A stretch of DNA of 64,000 nt from an uncultured Lachnospiraceae bacterium (GTDB lineage Bacteria; Bacillota; Clostridia; Lachnospirales; Lachnospiraceae), in the NCBI GenBank assembly GCA_910586585.1, contig CAJUKA010000007.1, forward strand, positions 1 through 64,000, given 5' to 3'. The translations under genes were made by a program, and so were the position numbers. This document shows, piece by piece, positions 34,746-44,674 of this stretch. Numbering within the stretch: the first letter of the stretch is position 1; each line of letters opens with the position of its first letter. Below the pieces are notes generated by a model that saw only the letters and a list, made by a program, of their open reading frames with translations, was not told the origin of the DNA and did not search any database.

Positions 34746-35702
34746 ATGAAATTTTATCTTGCCCCTATGGAAGGGCTTACTACCTATATCTATCGCACTG
34801 CTTACCATCATTATTTTGGTGGGATTGACAAATACTTTACGCCGTTTATTGCCAGCAAAAAAATGAACCGCCGCGAATTAAATGAAATTCTTCCCGAACA
34901 CAATCAGGGTTTTGCTGTGGTGCCGCAAATCCTTACCAATCGTGCGGATGAATTTCTGGCGATTACAAAAAGAATTGCAGACTATGGATACACGACAGTA
35001 AATCTCAATTTGGGCTGTCCTTCTGGCACTGTCACCGCACGAAAACGCGGCGCAGGATTTTTGAGCGTTCCAGATGCGCTGGATCGATTTCTGTCGGAAA
35101 TCTATGAAAAATCACCGCTAAAAATTTCCATCAAGACCCGAATCGGCATGGAGTCTGTTGACGAGTGGGAACATCTTCTCAAAATATACCAGAATTATCC
35201 AATAGAAGAACTGATTATCCATCCACGCCTTCAAAAAGAACTCTACGGATTCACTCCACATACCGAAGCATTCGCAGCTGCACTAAATACGCTTGACATT
35301 CCGCTGTGTTATAATGGTGACATTCTTTCTCAAAAGACTTTTGATGCAGTGTTGTCGAAACTGCCAGAAATTGATCGCGTCATGATTGGCCGTGGAATCC
35401 TGAAACGTCCATCTCTTATTTCGGAATTAAATGGTGCGGACTGCGAAAATTTTTGCAGCAAAGATACCCTTCGCGCCTTCCATGACGAAATCTTTGAAAA
35501 TTATGCTGCTGCAATGCCTGGCGAAACGCCGACATTATTCAAGATGAAAGACTTGTGGACCTATTTCAGCCAAAACTTTTCAGATGCTAACCGACATTTG
35601 AAAAAAATACGAAAGGCATCCAATTTTTCAGAGTACAAAATTGCTGTTCATAATCTGCTGCGTGAATGCAGTATTATACCCAATACTCCCCATTGCCCTT
35701 GA
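34746..35702 (+). CDS. tRNA-dihydrouridine synthase family protein
   Basis: The ATG at 34746 follows GAGGAACTCC and gives 318 residues (the frame is open upstream to 34719). It starts MKFYLAPMEGLTTYIYR as Dus enzymes do, with the catalytic Cys-91 in NLGCPSG and the flavin-phosphate segment VMIGRGIL. It reduces uridine to dihydrouridine in tRNA using FMN and NADPH. The protein is a little short and lacks the usual C-terminal extension, resembling a minimal Dus type frequent in Firmicutes. Its 3' end overlaps the convergent gene by 29 bases. Confidence 0.9.
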   Translation: MKFYLAPMEGLTTYIYRTAYHHYFGGIDKYFTPFIASKKMNRRELNEILPEHNQGFAVVPQILTNRADEFLAITKRIADYGYTTVNLNLGCPSGTVTARKRGAGFLSVPDALDRFLSEIYEKSPLKISIKTRIGMESVDEWEHLLKIYQNYPIEELIIHPRLQKELYGFTPHTEAFAAALNTLDIPLCYNGDILSQKTFDAVLSKLPEIDRVMIGRGILKRPSLISELNGADCENFCSKDTLRAFHDEIFENYAAAMPGETPTLFKMKDLWTYFSQNFSDANRHLKKIRKASNFSEYKIAVHNLLRECSIIPNTPHCP

Positions 35703-36387
35703 CGTCTGTAATATGGCGCCTGTGATAAACTGGCTTTTGATAAAAACAGTCTGGTGAAACCGTCTCCCATAAGACATCGCCAAAGCAGTGTTTTACATGT
35801 TCCATAACTTTGCCTTTTGACCGCAAAAGCTCCTCACAGCATATTGCATCCTCAAATTCAACTGCAAAAAGAAACAACGAATTTTGCTGTGTATCCATGC
35901 TGTTCGTAAACTGGACACAATAAATACGTACTGCATGAATATAGACTGGTACCAGCGGGCATTTTGTCAGATCGTGTTCATATTCCTCCATAAAAACCGC
36001 TTGTTTGGGTACCTTGTCTGCTGTTTCATGATAGTTTTTGTTTTGTTCAGTCAATGATACCGCCATGCAGTCAGATACTTTGAGTGCACAAAATTCATCA
36101 AGAAGTTTGAAAAATAAATCCAGCCCCTGCTCTTCATCCTGATCGGTCTGTGACAGGATAATCCTGCTCCACCCCATAGGCGCAGGCTCCTGGTATTTAT
36201 AGGAAACAAACGTATTAAAATGTGCAAAAGGAAGCGGTTCTATGAATGCGCTTCCTCTTCCCTGCCTATCCTGAGCATATTGAAACCCATTGAGAAAAAT
36301 ATGCATATTGGAAACACTCTTTTTTCCAATAAACACCATTGGACGCTTCCGAATCAAAGCAAGCATTTCATAAATTGTTTTGCTCAT
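35674..36387 (-). CDS. Uncharacterised protein
   Basis: The start at 36387 is chosen because AGGAGG precedes it (the frame is open to 36420), giving 237 residues. I do not recognise the family. The N-terminus (TIYEMLALIRKRPMVFIGKK) recalls a 'xxIRKRPxMFIGxK' opening seen in several uncharacterised bacterial proteins. There is no signal peptide, membrane segment or repeat, and the composition is that of a soluble mixed alpha/beta protein. It shares 29 bases with the convergent dus 3' end and is 58 bases downstream of the MBL-fold gene. Confidence 0.7.
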   Translation of the reverse strand: MSKTIYEMLALIRKRPMVFIGKKSVSNMHIFLNGFQYAQDRQGRGSAFIEPLPFAHFNTFVSYKYQEPAPMGWSRIILSQTDQDEEQGLDLFFKLLDEFCALKVSDCMAVSLTEQNKNYHETADKVPKQAVFMEEYEHDLTKCPLVPVYIHAVRIYCVQFTNSMDTQQNSLFLFAVEFEDAICCEELLRSKGKVMEHVKHCFGDVLWETVSPDCFYQKPVYHRRHITDVKGNGEYWV

Positions 36388-36445
36388 TGCCGCCTCCTGT
36401 TTATCATCATGTGATATCACATCTTAAATTTGTGCTGCTTTTGGC

Positions 36446-37252
36446 TCAAAATAGCGTTTGTCCACAATGTATACTGTGCAACTTCTCTCCCATAATGGGC
36501 TGCATCAAATCAATCGCAGCTTGGCTGGTACAATGTCCTGTATAAAAAATCGTGCGCTTTTTTGCCAACTCCCGCGCTGTAGCACAAATAACCTGCTCTT
36601 CTTCGCTGGTATACTCGCCTTTTTTCATCATATGGAATCCGCTTACCACTGCTGCTGGTTCCTTGGCAAACATCTGCTGATACCGATCCAAAATATTCAA
36701 AATGCCATTGTGTGCGCATCCGGAAAAGAGTATATGATTCTCCCCTTGTGTCACCACAAGGCACTGCTCATGCGCAAAGGAATCCTGCTCAAGTACATCA
36801 CCATTCTTTTTTGACAAGGATAAGTTACTTTGTGGAAAGCTGCGTCTTCCAGTAATTCCTGTAAAAAGAAACAACTCCTCGTCCATTCGGTAGTCTCCTT
36901 CCAGCAGACAAAGCTGCGGCAAATCTAAAATCCGCTTATCAATGCCAATATAGCGCTCCCCATGATAATAGTCCTCTCCTGCTGCTCGCTGCATATAAAT
37001 CTTTGCTTTGGAATTTAATTTGCAAAAGTCCAAAACACCGCCTGCATGATCGTAGTGCCCATGACTTATCACTACCGTATCAACTTCAGCGAGCAAAATT
37101 CCCATCTGCTGTGCATTTTTCAAAAAAGCCTGTGTTGCTCCTGTATCCACTAAAATTTTATGCTTTCTTGTCTCTATGTAAACGGACAATCCATGTTCAT
37201 ACACGCATTCTGTATTGCCACAGGTATCCTCCATCAATATCTGAACATTCAT
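36446..37252 (-). CDS. MBL-fold metallo-hydrolase
   Basis: The 268-residue protein carries the metallo-beta-lactamase motif SHGHYDHAGG, further His in FSGCAHNG and VVSGFHM, and the end TGHCTSQ. The layout matches the subgroup annotated as 7,8-dihydropterin-6-methyl-4-aminobenzene-phosphate synthase-like hydrolases. It binds two metal ions and is cytoplasmic; the substrate is not known. The ATG at 37252 is preferred over one six bases upstream because of spacing to AGAGGT. Confidence 0.85.
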   Translation of the reverse strand: MNVQILMEDTCGNTECVYEHGLSVYIETRKHKILVDTGATQAFLKNAQQMGILLAEVDTVVISHGHYDHAGGVLDFCKLNSKAKIYMQRAAGEDYYHGERYIGIDKRILDLPQLCLLEGDYRMDEELFLFTGITGRRSFPQSNLSLSKKNGDVLEQDSFAHEQCLVVTQGENHILFSGCAHNGILNILDRYQQMFAKEPAAVVSGFHMMKKGEYTSEEEQVICATARELAKKRTIFYTGHCTSQAAIDLMQPIMGEKLHSIHCGQTLF

Positions 37253-37270
37253 CTGCATACCTCTTTCCCC

Positions 37271-38917
37271 TTAGCATTGTGCCCCTGTCAACCGCATCAA
37301 TTCCTCATTCACTTTCTTTCGAAGACGTATCAGATATGTTTCGTTCTGCGGAAATTTATCAAATGTGATTTGTTCCTCATCAATATACTTCAGCACGGTG
37401 TCTCTTCCAGCAAGCTTTTCCAGCGCTGTATATGCACAATAATCTGACATTGCTTCATCCATAAGCATCTGACGAATAGATCCCTGCGGCAGCCCCCCTT
37501 CTCCTGGATAAACCAAGAACGGATCGCCGGATGGAAATACGCCGTCTGCGTCTGTACACTGGTGTGGATCTATTGAATACAGGGAGTATTGAGAATGATA
37601 AAAATTATATCCCCAATGAAGAAATCCATCTATCTGATACTTGTACAATAAGGTTCCCAAAATTCGGGTTCTATATCCTGGCAGCACAATAAAACGATTC
37701 GGTACATCAATGCACTGTGCAGTGCAGTAATAACACCATAACCGCTTAGGACGTTTGTCCAGAAATGGTTTCAGTGCGTCCACTGCACAAACCGGCTGCT
37801 GAATCAACCCTTTTTGATAAAAATCATAGTCCGAGAGCGCATCTATCACAAAATATCCCTTTAGATCCTCTGCAACACTTTCCCATGCGCTTTGATACGA
37901 TTCCAATTCTGCCATTGGAGGCTCGTCTGATATATGAAAATATACTTTATTTGCAATTCCAAGCACTTCAAGCTCTCTCTTAAAAGCAGTCAAAAACTGG
38001 TGCAGAAATTCCCGGTAATCCTTTCCTGATGCATCTGTATCCCATCCAAAGAGTTGCTGGTAAATACCATCTTTCACTGCCATTATCTTTGGCGCTGCTT
38101 TTGCTCCCCATTGCGTAAACAAATGAGAACATTCAAAATATTCTATCCCACATTCTATCGCCATCTGCACCCATCTATGGAAATTGGCAAATCCGAAGTC
38201 ATATTTTTCATTGGAAACCATAACATCTACAAGCTGTACCGTCAGCCGTTCTCCGCCAACTGCCGTGTCAAGCGGCGGTGTGAATATCGGTGTCAAGAGC
38301 ATATTGCATTTATGTTTCACTGCCATTTGGACATAAGAACGTACAATTTCCCAATATTGTTCCGAAAATACTTCTACATGATAATATTCCGCCAGACAAT
38401 CACTGTGAAACCATTCCGTATAAGGAATCGGAAGTCTGGGAAGTGGCAGATTGACTACCTCACACGAAATCTCAGGTTCACAGAGCACTTCACCATGCAT
38501 CTCTATCCGAAACTTTATCGTATATTCACCTGCATCCAAATTGTTGTCCAATGCGATATCAACCCAGAGGCTGCGCCATTGCCCAGATATCAGCGAAAAT
38601 CCCCATTGTGAAACATCTTTTAATCGATCGGGGTATAATCCAGGCTTTGTTGCCAAATATCCTTCGTCCCGCTTTATATGGCAAGGATATGCGCACGGTA
38701 CCAAATCGACCTGTCGGATTTTTATATGATTTTTTAATGGGGAGTATACTGCTATACTTCCCCGCTCTGTTTGCGCCCCGCCCCAATAATATGCGATTTG
38801 GCAAGAAACCGTTTCCCCTTTTAATCCAGTTAGCCTCTTCTCTTCTAGTTCCTGAATGTTTTCTCCTCCCGAAAATACTTTGCACATGGAGGATACAATT
38901 TTATAGTTAAAATCCAT
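37271..38917 (-). CDS. DUF4091 glycoside hydrolase-like protein
   Basis: From the ATG at 38917 the protein has 548 residues (the frame is open to 38986). It resembles DUF4091 proteins: an N-terminal beta-sandwich, a TIM-barrel-like middle (WFHSDCLAEYYHV, VYFHISDEPP around the expected catalytic region) and the C-terminal DUF4091 part (GYRTRILGTLLYKYQIDGFLHWGYN). HISDEPP holds acidic residues in a position typical of retaining hydrolases. There is no signal peptide, so the substrate would be intracellular. It is 18 bases upstream of the MBL gene, suggesting co-transcription. The activity is unknown. Confidence 0.75.
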   Translation of the reverse strand: MDFNYKIVSSMCKVFSGGENIQELEEKRLTGLKGETVSCQIAYYWGGAQTERGSIAVYSPLKNHIKIRQVDLVPCAYPCHIKRDEGYLATKPGLYPDRLKDVSQWGFSLISGQWRSLWVDIALDNNLDAGEYTIKFRIEMHGEVLCEPEISCEVVNLPLPRLPIPYTEWFHSDCLAEYYHVEVFSEQYWEIVRSYVQMAVKHKCNMLLTPIFTPPLDTAVGGERLTVQLVDVMVSNEKYDFGFANFHRWVQMAIECGIEYFECSHLFTQWGAKAAPKIMAVKDGIYQQLFGWDTDASGKDYREFLHQFLTAFKRELEVLGIANKVYFHISDEPPMAELESYQSAWESVAEDLKGYFVIDALSDYDFYQKGLIQQPVCAVDALKPFLDKRPKRLWCYYCTAQCIDVPNRFIVLPGYRTRILGTLLYKYQIDGFLHWGYNFYHSQYSLYSIDPHQCTDADGVFPSGDPFLVYPGEGGLPQGSIRQMLMDEAMSDYCAYTALEKLAGRDTVLKYIDEEQITFDKFPQNETYLIRLRKKVNEELMRLTGAQC

Positions 38918-39004
38918 ACAAATCATCCATCTTAGAGCTTTGCTCCGATTTTCAATCAATTCTCTTTTTCCAACTGTAACAATCACAAAATTTACGAACT
39001 TCTT

Positions 39005-39841
39005 TTATTCCACCGACGAAACACAATTATGCATCAGCATTGCGATTGTCATGGGACCTACACCGCCAGGAACAGGTGTAATCGCACTTGTATGCGACGC
39101 TGCTTTCTCAAAGTCAACATCACCGCAAAGTTTGTTGTTTTCATCTCTGTGAATTCCTACATCAATGACAACTGCTCCTTCTTTGATATAGGTATCATCC
39201 ACAAACTTAGGCTTTCCAACTGCCACGACAAGAATATCTGCCTGCTTTGTGATTTCCTTAATATTCTGTGTCCGTGAATGACAGATAGTAACTGTGCCGT
39301 TCTCTCTAAGCAGCAATAATGCCATTGGCTTTCCTACAATATTGCTCCGACCGATTACAACACAGTTCTTTCCTGCAATTTCTACACCGGAACGTTTCAA
39401 GAGCTGGACAATACCAAGCGGCGTACAGGAAACATATCCTCTGCTGCCCACACAGAGCGCCCCCACATTTTTCTCATGGAAACCATCCACATCCTTTTCG
39501 GGTGCAATTGCCTGAATCACTTTTTCTTCATCAATCTGTTTTGGCAGCGGAAGCTGTACAAGAATTCCATTTACGTTCTTATCCGTATTTAATTTTTGCA
39601 CCAAATCCAAAAGTTCCTGTTCTGTTGTCTCCTCCGGAAGCTCATAGGACTGCGATTCAATCCCAATATATGCACACGCCTTTTTCTTATTGCCAACATA
39701 TACGCTCGATGCTGGGTCACTGCCTACCTGAATCACTGCAAGGCAGATATTTTTTCCCTGCTCCTTCAAAACAGAAACTTTTTGCTTCAATTCATCTTTA
39801 ATTTCCTGTGATATTTTCTTTCCGTCAATTATCTGATACAT
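39005..39841 (-). CDS. folD: Methylenetetrahydrofolate dehydrogenase/cyclohydrolase
   Basis: The 278-residue FolD has the family motifs SQSYELPEETTEQELL, VNGILVQLPLPKQIDEEKV and CTPLGIVQLL, and the NADP-binding VVIGRSNIVGKPMA. It interconverts methylene-, methenyl- and formyl-tetrahydrofolate. The start follows AGGAGGCAAATA. Its leader contains a direct repeat that ends at the ribosome site (39855-39929). Confidence 0.97.
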   Translation of the reverse strand: MYQIIDGKKISQEIKDELKQKVSVLKEQGKNICLAVIQVGSDPASSVYVGNKKKACAYIGIESQSYELPEETTEQELLDLVQKLNTDKNVNGILVQLPLPKQIDEEKVIQAIAPEKDVDGFHEKNVGALCVGSRGYVSCTPLGIVQLLKRSGVEIAGKNCVVIGRSNIVGKPMALLLLRENGTVTICHSRTQNIKEITKQADILVVAVGKPKFVDDTYIKEGAVVIDVGIHRDENNKLCGDVDFEKAASHTSAITPVPGGVGPMTIAMLMHNCVSSVE

Positions 39842-39854
39842 TATTTGCCTCCTA

Positions 39855-39929
39855 TTTTTAATCGCTGCGCGATGGCTCTAGTAGATTTTACTTTTTGCTG
39901 GTTTTTTAATCGCTGCGCGATGGCTCTAA
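39855..39929 (-). repeat. Direct repeat in the folD leader
   Basis: A roughly 26-base unit occurs at 39855-39880 and again at 39903-39928, with a 48-base period. Each contains a small inverted repeat (ATCGC/GCGAT). Read on the minus strand, the promoter-proximal stretch GATTTTAC (39937-39944) can also pair with GTAAAATC (39884-39891) between the two units. The unit nearest the gene runs into the AGGAGG site of folD. Confidence 0.65.
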
Positions 39930-39978
39930 AGGGTAAAATCGCTTCGTCGCACCTGGACTGAGAGATACTTTCATTGAT

Positions 39979-42900
39979 TCAGCCAAGATACTGACTTAGT
40001 ACAGAAATAAAGATATCCATATCCAGCGGTTTTGAAATATGTGCATTCATGCCATTTTTGATCGCCGCCTCCTTATCTTCCTCCAAAGCATTCGCTGTCA
40101 TCGCAATAATAGGCAGCGTCTTGACATCATTTCTCTGCATCATTCTGATGGTTCTAGTCGCTTCATAGCCATTCATAATCGGCATCTGCACATCCATCAA
40201 GATAACATCATAGTAATACTCTTCCGACTGACTTACCATGGACACCGCGTCGGTTCCATCTGGCGCAGACTCCACCTCAAAACCTGCTTCCTCCAAAATA
40301 ACTTCTGCAATTTCACGATTTAATTCAATATCCTCTACCAGCAAAACACGTTTTCCGGTAAAATCCGCCAATGTCCATGATGCCACATTATCATCTTTAT
40401 CATTCAAATTATTGGCAGCAAACAATGCAGATTTTAAGTCAGACATAAAGAGCGGTTTTGCACAAAACGCAGTGATGCCTGCTTCCTTTGCCTCTTCCTC
40501 AATATCACTCCAATCATAAGCTGTCAAAATAATAATTGGAATATCTTCTCCGACAATACTGCGGATTCTTCTTGCAGTTTCTACTCCGCTCATCTCCGGC
40601 ATCTGCCAGTCAACGATATAGGTATGGTACGAATCGCCCTCCTCGGCGGCACTTTTTGCACGATAAACAGCTTCTCTGCCCGACGTCGTCCACTCAGCAC
40701 GCATTCCAAGCTGTTTCAGCATTTTAGAAACGCTCTCGCAAACATTAAAGTCATCATCTACTACCATTGCTCTCAGCCCATGCAGTTCCTTCAACTGTTC
40801 TGCATTTTTTTCAATATCTTGGAGTTTTAGCGTAAATTCAACCGTAAATGTGCTTCCTTTGCCTGGCTCACTCTCAACCAAGATCTTTCCATTCATCATC
40901 TCTACAATATTTTTGGTGATTGCCATACCAAGTCCTGTTCCCTGGATACCAGACTGGGTTGCTGTCGCCTCGCGTTCAAACGGTTCAAAAATATGTTTCA
41001 CAAACTCTGGCGACATTCCAATTCCATTATCTTTAATGATAAAAACATAATCGCCATACCCATGACGGAATGTTGTTTTTTGCATAATCCGAAATGAAAC
41101 CGTACCTCCTGCGGGAGTGTATTTTACCGCGTTGCTCAAAAGATTGATAAAAACCTGATTCATTTTCAGGGCATCTGCAATCACATCTTCATTCACAACC
41201 TCAAATGTATCAATAAAAAACTCTAACCTTTTTGCTTTCACCTGGGGCTGAATAATATTTACCAGATTGTGCATCATTTCAGAAATATTGCACTCTTGTT
41301 CCTTAATCTGTACTTTTCCACTCTCAATCCTGCTCATATCAAGAATATCATTAATCAAGCTGAGCAAATGATTGCTTGATGACAATACTTTCCGTAAGCA
41401 GTCACGCACCTGTTCCCGATTGTCGATATGGGTAACTGCAATTGTCGTAAATCCAATAATTGCATTCATTGGTGTGCGGATATCATGCGACATATTCGAA
41501 AGAAATGTTGTCTTTGCTTTATTCGCATGTTGGGCCTGCATCAATGCATCTTGCAATGCCTGCCTCTGTTCCCTCTGTTTTTGAACCTGGCTTGTAATCT
41601 CTTTTGACACCACCATCACCATAATATCCTGTGTGTCATCATCCTGTGTCATAATAAACGACTGCCGTATACAGATTAATTCATCTGAGAACATATTTGC
41701 CCAATACTCTACATCGACCTCTGCTTCTCCCTCTTCAAACCGTGCTTTTAGATACGCAGGATTTACTATGGTACAATACTCCTCCATAGATTCCTCTAAG
41801 ACAATCTGTTTCCATTTTTCAAAGCATTCAGAAGCCTTACATGGTGCTTTTAGTCCTGCTTTCTCAAGCAAAGATATCTGTTGTCCATCTATGGTGCGGA
41901 CGATATCATGTTCAATTAAATCCTTTGTCAGGTTAAACTCAAAGTTGCAGAACGAATTGGATATAATCGCAATTCGATATTGTCTTTCCTTTCGGTTTGC
42001 AATCGCCATTTTAGCCTGGATACGAAGCTCTTTTTCCTTCACTTCTGTAATATTTTGACGCACAAACAAAAGTTTCGTTACTTTCCCATCTTTTCGTTCC
42101 AGACAGATAATGTTTACATGTTCCCATTCTGCGCGGCCATTTTTCAGTACATTGCACTCAAAACGAATGTCGTCATGACTGTTTAGCGCCTCTATTACTG
42201 CATCTTTGTGAATCTGTCTGGCAAACTCCCACCGATCACTTTCCTCTATCAAGATAGAACACATATATCCCACTAAATCTCTATAGTTTCCTCTTTCTGC
42301 AATTGTGTTGTCCCATGGTTTTGTGCCTGATAAGTATTGATATGTATCCGCTTCAAAATCGACCATCGCCATTCGGGAAAACAGCGTGGTAACGCCATCT
42401 ATTATATATCCCAGCTCGCGGTTTTCCAATTCCAACTGTTTCTTTTCCCGTTTTGCATGAATCACCAGCAAAACAATATAAACTACAAACAACCCAATCA
42501 ATGCGGCCTCTAACTGAACCCCCATGATATTTTCATCTCTGATCATACTCTGGGTAACATTCTTGGGAAATGTCTGCACTAGAACAAACTCACTTTTTGG
42601 AAGATTGATCACACAGATATTATCTGTTTTGCTGTCAGAATCACAAATGAACGCGCCTTCTCCGCCATTTTCAAAGATACTTCTTGCACCGCCTGCTGTT
42701 TTAGGATCGATAACGCCGGTTTGTACCAGCATATCTATCAAATCTCCCTCACCCTCACTGTCATTGGAACTTGCAATAATCCTACCGTTTGGCATACACA
42801 AATATACATCTGCCGCTTCACCAAAATAAGTCGTTGTGAGCATATCTTTTAAATATTCTTCTGCCAGATATGTTCCTCTCAAAACGCCAATAATCTCATT

Positions 42901-43368
42901 GTGAAAGCGAACCGGTGCATAAAAGCTTACCATTATCTCATCAAAAAAATTAGAATCAAATACAACTGTGATATTATTTTCCCCTTTGATGCCATTGAGA
43001 AAATAATCATGGGTATCCGCTGTGGAAGTCCGGCCATCAGAGGCATAGTTTGTACCGTTGATGTCTGTATAAATACAGGCATCAAACTGTGAGTTTTCTT
43101 CCAATTTTCTAAGCATCTGCCTCGTAAGCACTGGTTCATTCAGACTCTCTCCTATAAAAAATGTATAGGTCTTAATTAAATCCAATGCGTTGTTCAGCTC
43201 CTCGTCTATCTGCTCAGCTGTCTGTCGTGCAGAATCGGCAGCATAATTTTTGTTTCGTTCCTCCATACGGATACTATTTTGCATCGTGTACCAATGAAAC
43301 AAAATAATAATTGCCGCCAACAAAGGCAAAACATATATGATCTGTTGTACTGATTTCTTCTTTTTCAT
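39979..43368 (-). CDS. Hybrid sensor histidine kinase/response regulator with two receivers
   Basis: The 1129-residue protein has a membrane segment near 11-28, an extracellular Cache-like sensor (about 35-285), a second membrane segment (about 288-308) and PAS-like domains (about 330-450 and 475-610). These are followed by a HisKA domain with His in SNMSHDIRTP (about 627), a HATPase domain (DNGIG, GTGLGMAI) and two receiver domains with Asp in IVDWQMPEM (about 919) and LMDVQMPIM (about 1056). It is the type of large Lachnospiraceae hybrid kinase with no cognate regulator next to it; the output route is unknown. Confidence 0.93.
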   Translation of the reverse strand: MKKKKSVQQIIYVLPLLAAIIILFHWYTMQNSIRMEERNKNYAADSARQTAEQIDEELNNALDLIKTYTFFIGESLNEPVLTRQMLRKLEENSQFDACIYTDINGTNYASDGRTSTADTHDYFLNGIKGENNITVVFDSNFFDEIMVSFYAPVRFHNEIIGVLRGTYLAEEYLKDMLTTTYFGEAADVYLCMPNGRIIASSNDSEGEGDLIDMLVQTGVIDPKTAGGARSIFENGGEGAFICDSDSKTDNICVINLPKSEFVLVQTFPKNVTQSMIRDENIMGVQLEAALIGLFVVYIVLLVIHAKREKKQLELENRELGYIIDGVTTLFSRMAMVDFEADTYQYLSGTKPWDNTIAERGNYRDLVGYMCSILIEESDRWEFARQIHKDAVIEALNSHDDIRFECNVLKNGRAEWEHVNIICLERKDGKVTKLLFVRQNITEVKEKELRIQAKMAIANRKERQYRIAIISNSFCNFEFNLTKDLIEHDIVRTIDGQQISLLEKAGLKAPCKASECFEKWKQIVLEESMEEYCTIVNPAYLKARFEEGEAEVDVEYWANMFSDELICIRQSFIMTQDDDTQDIMVMVVSKEITSQVQKQREQRQALQDALMQAQHANKAKTTFLSNMSHDIRTPMNAIIGFTTIAVTHIDNREQVRDCLRKVLSSSNHLLSLINDILDMSRIESGKVQIKEQECNISEMMHNLVNIIQPQVKAKRLEFFIDTFEVVNEDVIADALKMNQVFINLLSNAVKYTPAGGTVSFRIMQKTTFRHGYGDYVFIIKDNGIGMSPEFVKHIFEPFEREATATQSGIQGTGLGMAITKNIVEMMNGKILVESEPGKGSTFTVEFTLKLQDIEKNAEQLKELHGLRAMVVDDDFNVCESVSKMLKQLGMRAEWTTSGREAVYRAKSAAEEGDSYHTYIVDWQMPEMSGVETARRIRSIVGEDIPIIILTAYDWSDIEEEAKEAGITAFCAKPLFMSDLKSALFAANNLNDKDDNVASWTLADFTGKRVLLVEDIELNREIAEVILEEAGFEVESAPDGTDAVSMVSQSEEYYYDVILMDVQMPIMNGYEATRTIRMMQRNDVKTLPIIAMTANALEEDKEAAIKNGMNAHISKPLDMDIFISVLSQYLG

Positions 43369-43431
43369 TTATGGCTTCCTCTCCGATGGTCAAAGGTTCT
43401 TCACACTCATCTGTTCTAATCTATCATATTG

Positions 43432-44532
43432 TCAGTCTATATCATACTCAAGTATGGTTCCCGTTGATGCGTCTATGGTATAGTCATACTCTTTGTTCTC
43501 TTTGTAAAACTCTACTTCATAGACCGTCTTCCCGTCTTCCATATCAAGTTTTACTTTCAATAGATTGACATCTGCAAGTGCAAAACCTGCATGATTGACA
43601 GCAATAGACTTTGCCTCTTCCTCCCCAATGGAAGCTCCCGTAGCTGTAATGTTTCCTGAATGTCCCAAATGTCCTGTCCCTGACCTGCGGTGAGCCTCTA
43701 CATTTTTGCTGTAAACGGCGCCTGTTGATGCGTTGATTTCATATTCGTATTCATATTCTGCAGCATAAAACTCAACATCATAAACTGCAATCTCATCTTC
43801 ATAATCGGATTTTTCTTTTGTGAATACAACATCCGATGCTGTCAGTCCGGCATCTGCAAGCGCTGCGCTTTTGGCCTCTTCAATACTGATCTGTCCGCTA
43901 TTACTCTGTGTTCCCAATCCCGCTGTATTCTGCTGCGTTTCAACTCCCTGCTGTGGTGTGTCTTTTCCTGTGATGTTTTGTGTCGCATCTCGCCCAGTCG
44001 TTTCCTGTGGTGTCTTACCTTCCTGTGATGTATTACCTTCCTGTGGCGTATTGCCTTCCTGTGATGTATTACCTTCCTGTGGTGTCGCGGCTGGCAAAGC
44101 GCTTTCCGACTGCTCTATCGCAGATTGTTCTGTTGTCTGCGGATTCGCATTCGATTCCCCTGAAGCCTGCAGCGAGCCGCCCTGAACAGATTCCCGACTT
44201 GCAAGCTGCTCCTTGCTTTTGCTGTAAATATCTCCTGTTTTCCTATTGATTTCGTATTCGTATTTCATCGTCTCTGTATGGATTTCGATATCATACAAAG
44301 AAACGCCATTTTCCGTATCTTGTTTTGTCTGAATATAATTTGCATCAGCCTCCAAAACATTGGCGTCTAAAAGTGCAATCTGTGTCGCTTCCTGCACTGT
44401 GATTTGTGAAGACAGAAAATACTTCGGTATCAAACCAGCAGCGCTTCCAATAATACCCAAAACTGCCACAATACAGACAATGAATAAAATCACATTTTTG
44501 GGTGTATGAAATAATTGTTTTATTTTTCCCAT
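43432..44532 (-). CDS. Membrane-anchored protein with three PepSY domains
   Basis: The 366-residue protein has an N-terminal anchor (about 13-36) and three PepSY-like units. Each follows the pattern 'xxEAxxIAL...A.L...D...YDIEF.....YEYEI.A.TG.I' at roughly 43-105, 212-280 and 298-366. Between units one and two is a Gln/Thr/Gly-rich linker with four six-residue repeats of the type EGNT(S/P)Q. PepSY domains are thought to inhibit secreted peptidases. It is encoded just upstream of the hybrid kinase and may be a sensor partner or a wall-zone inhibitor; that is inference. Confidence 0.88.
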   Translation of the reverse strand: MGKIKQLFHTPKNVILFIVCIVAVLGIIGSAAGLIPKYFLSSQITVQEATQIALLDANVLEADANYIQTKQDTENGVSLYDIEIHTETMKYEYEINRKTGDIYSKSKEQLASRESVQGGSLQASGESNANPQTTEQSAIEQSESALPAATPQEGNTSQEGNTPQEGNTSQEGKTPQETTGRDATQNITGKDTPQQGVETQQNTAGLGTQSNSGQISIEEAKSAALADAGLTASDVVFTKEKSDYEDEIAVYDVEFYAAEYEYEYEINASTGAVYSKNVEAHRRSGTGHLGHSGNITATGASIGEEEAKSIAVNHAGFALADVNLLKVKLDMEDGKTVYEVEFYKENKEYDYTIDASTGTILEYDID

Positions 44533-44612
44533 ATATACCCTCCCTTGGTTCTTTATAAAATTTTTCTTATATATTGTATCACAATTTTTATTATTCGAAT
44601 AGTTTTCCGACT

Positions 44613-44651
44613 AAAAAAGTTGCGTGTAATGCTTAAATTTACACGCAACTT
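44613..44651 (-). terminator. Terminator after the DUF2264 remnant
   Basis: Perfect 13-bp arms (44617-44629 and 44639-44651) with a 9-nt loop are followed on the minus strand by six T (44613-44618). It terminates the truncated minus-strand gene ending at 44675. Confidence 0.85.
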
Positions 44652-44674
44652 CAAAAAATATTGAGTATTTTCTC

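Noticed and set aside
39842..39978. Tetrahydrofolate riboswitch before folD
   Set aside because: The repeated units do not show the known THF riboswitch layout, so only a generic leader repeat is reported.
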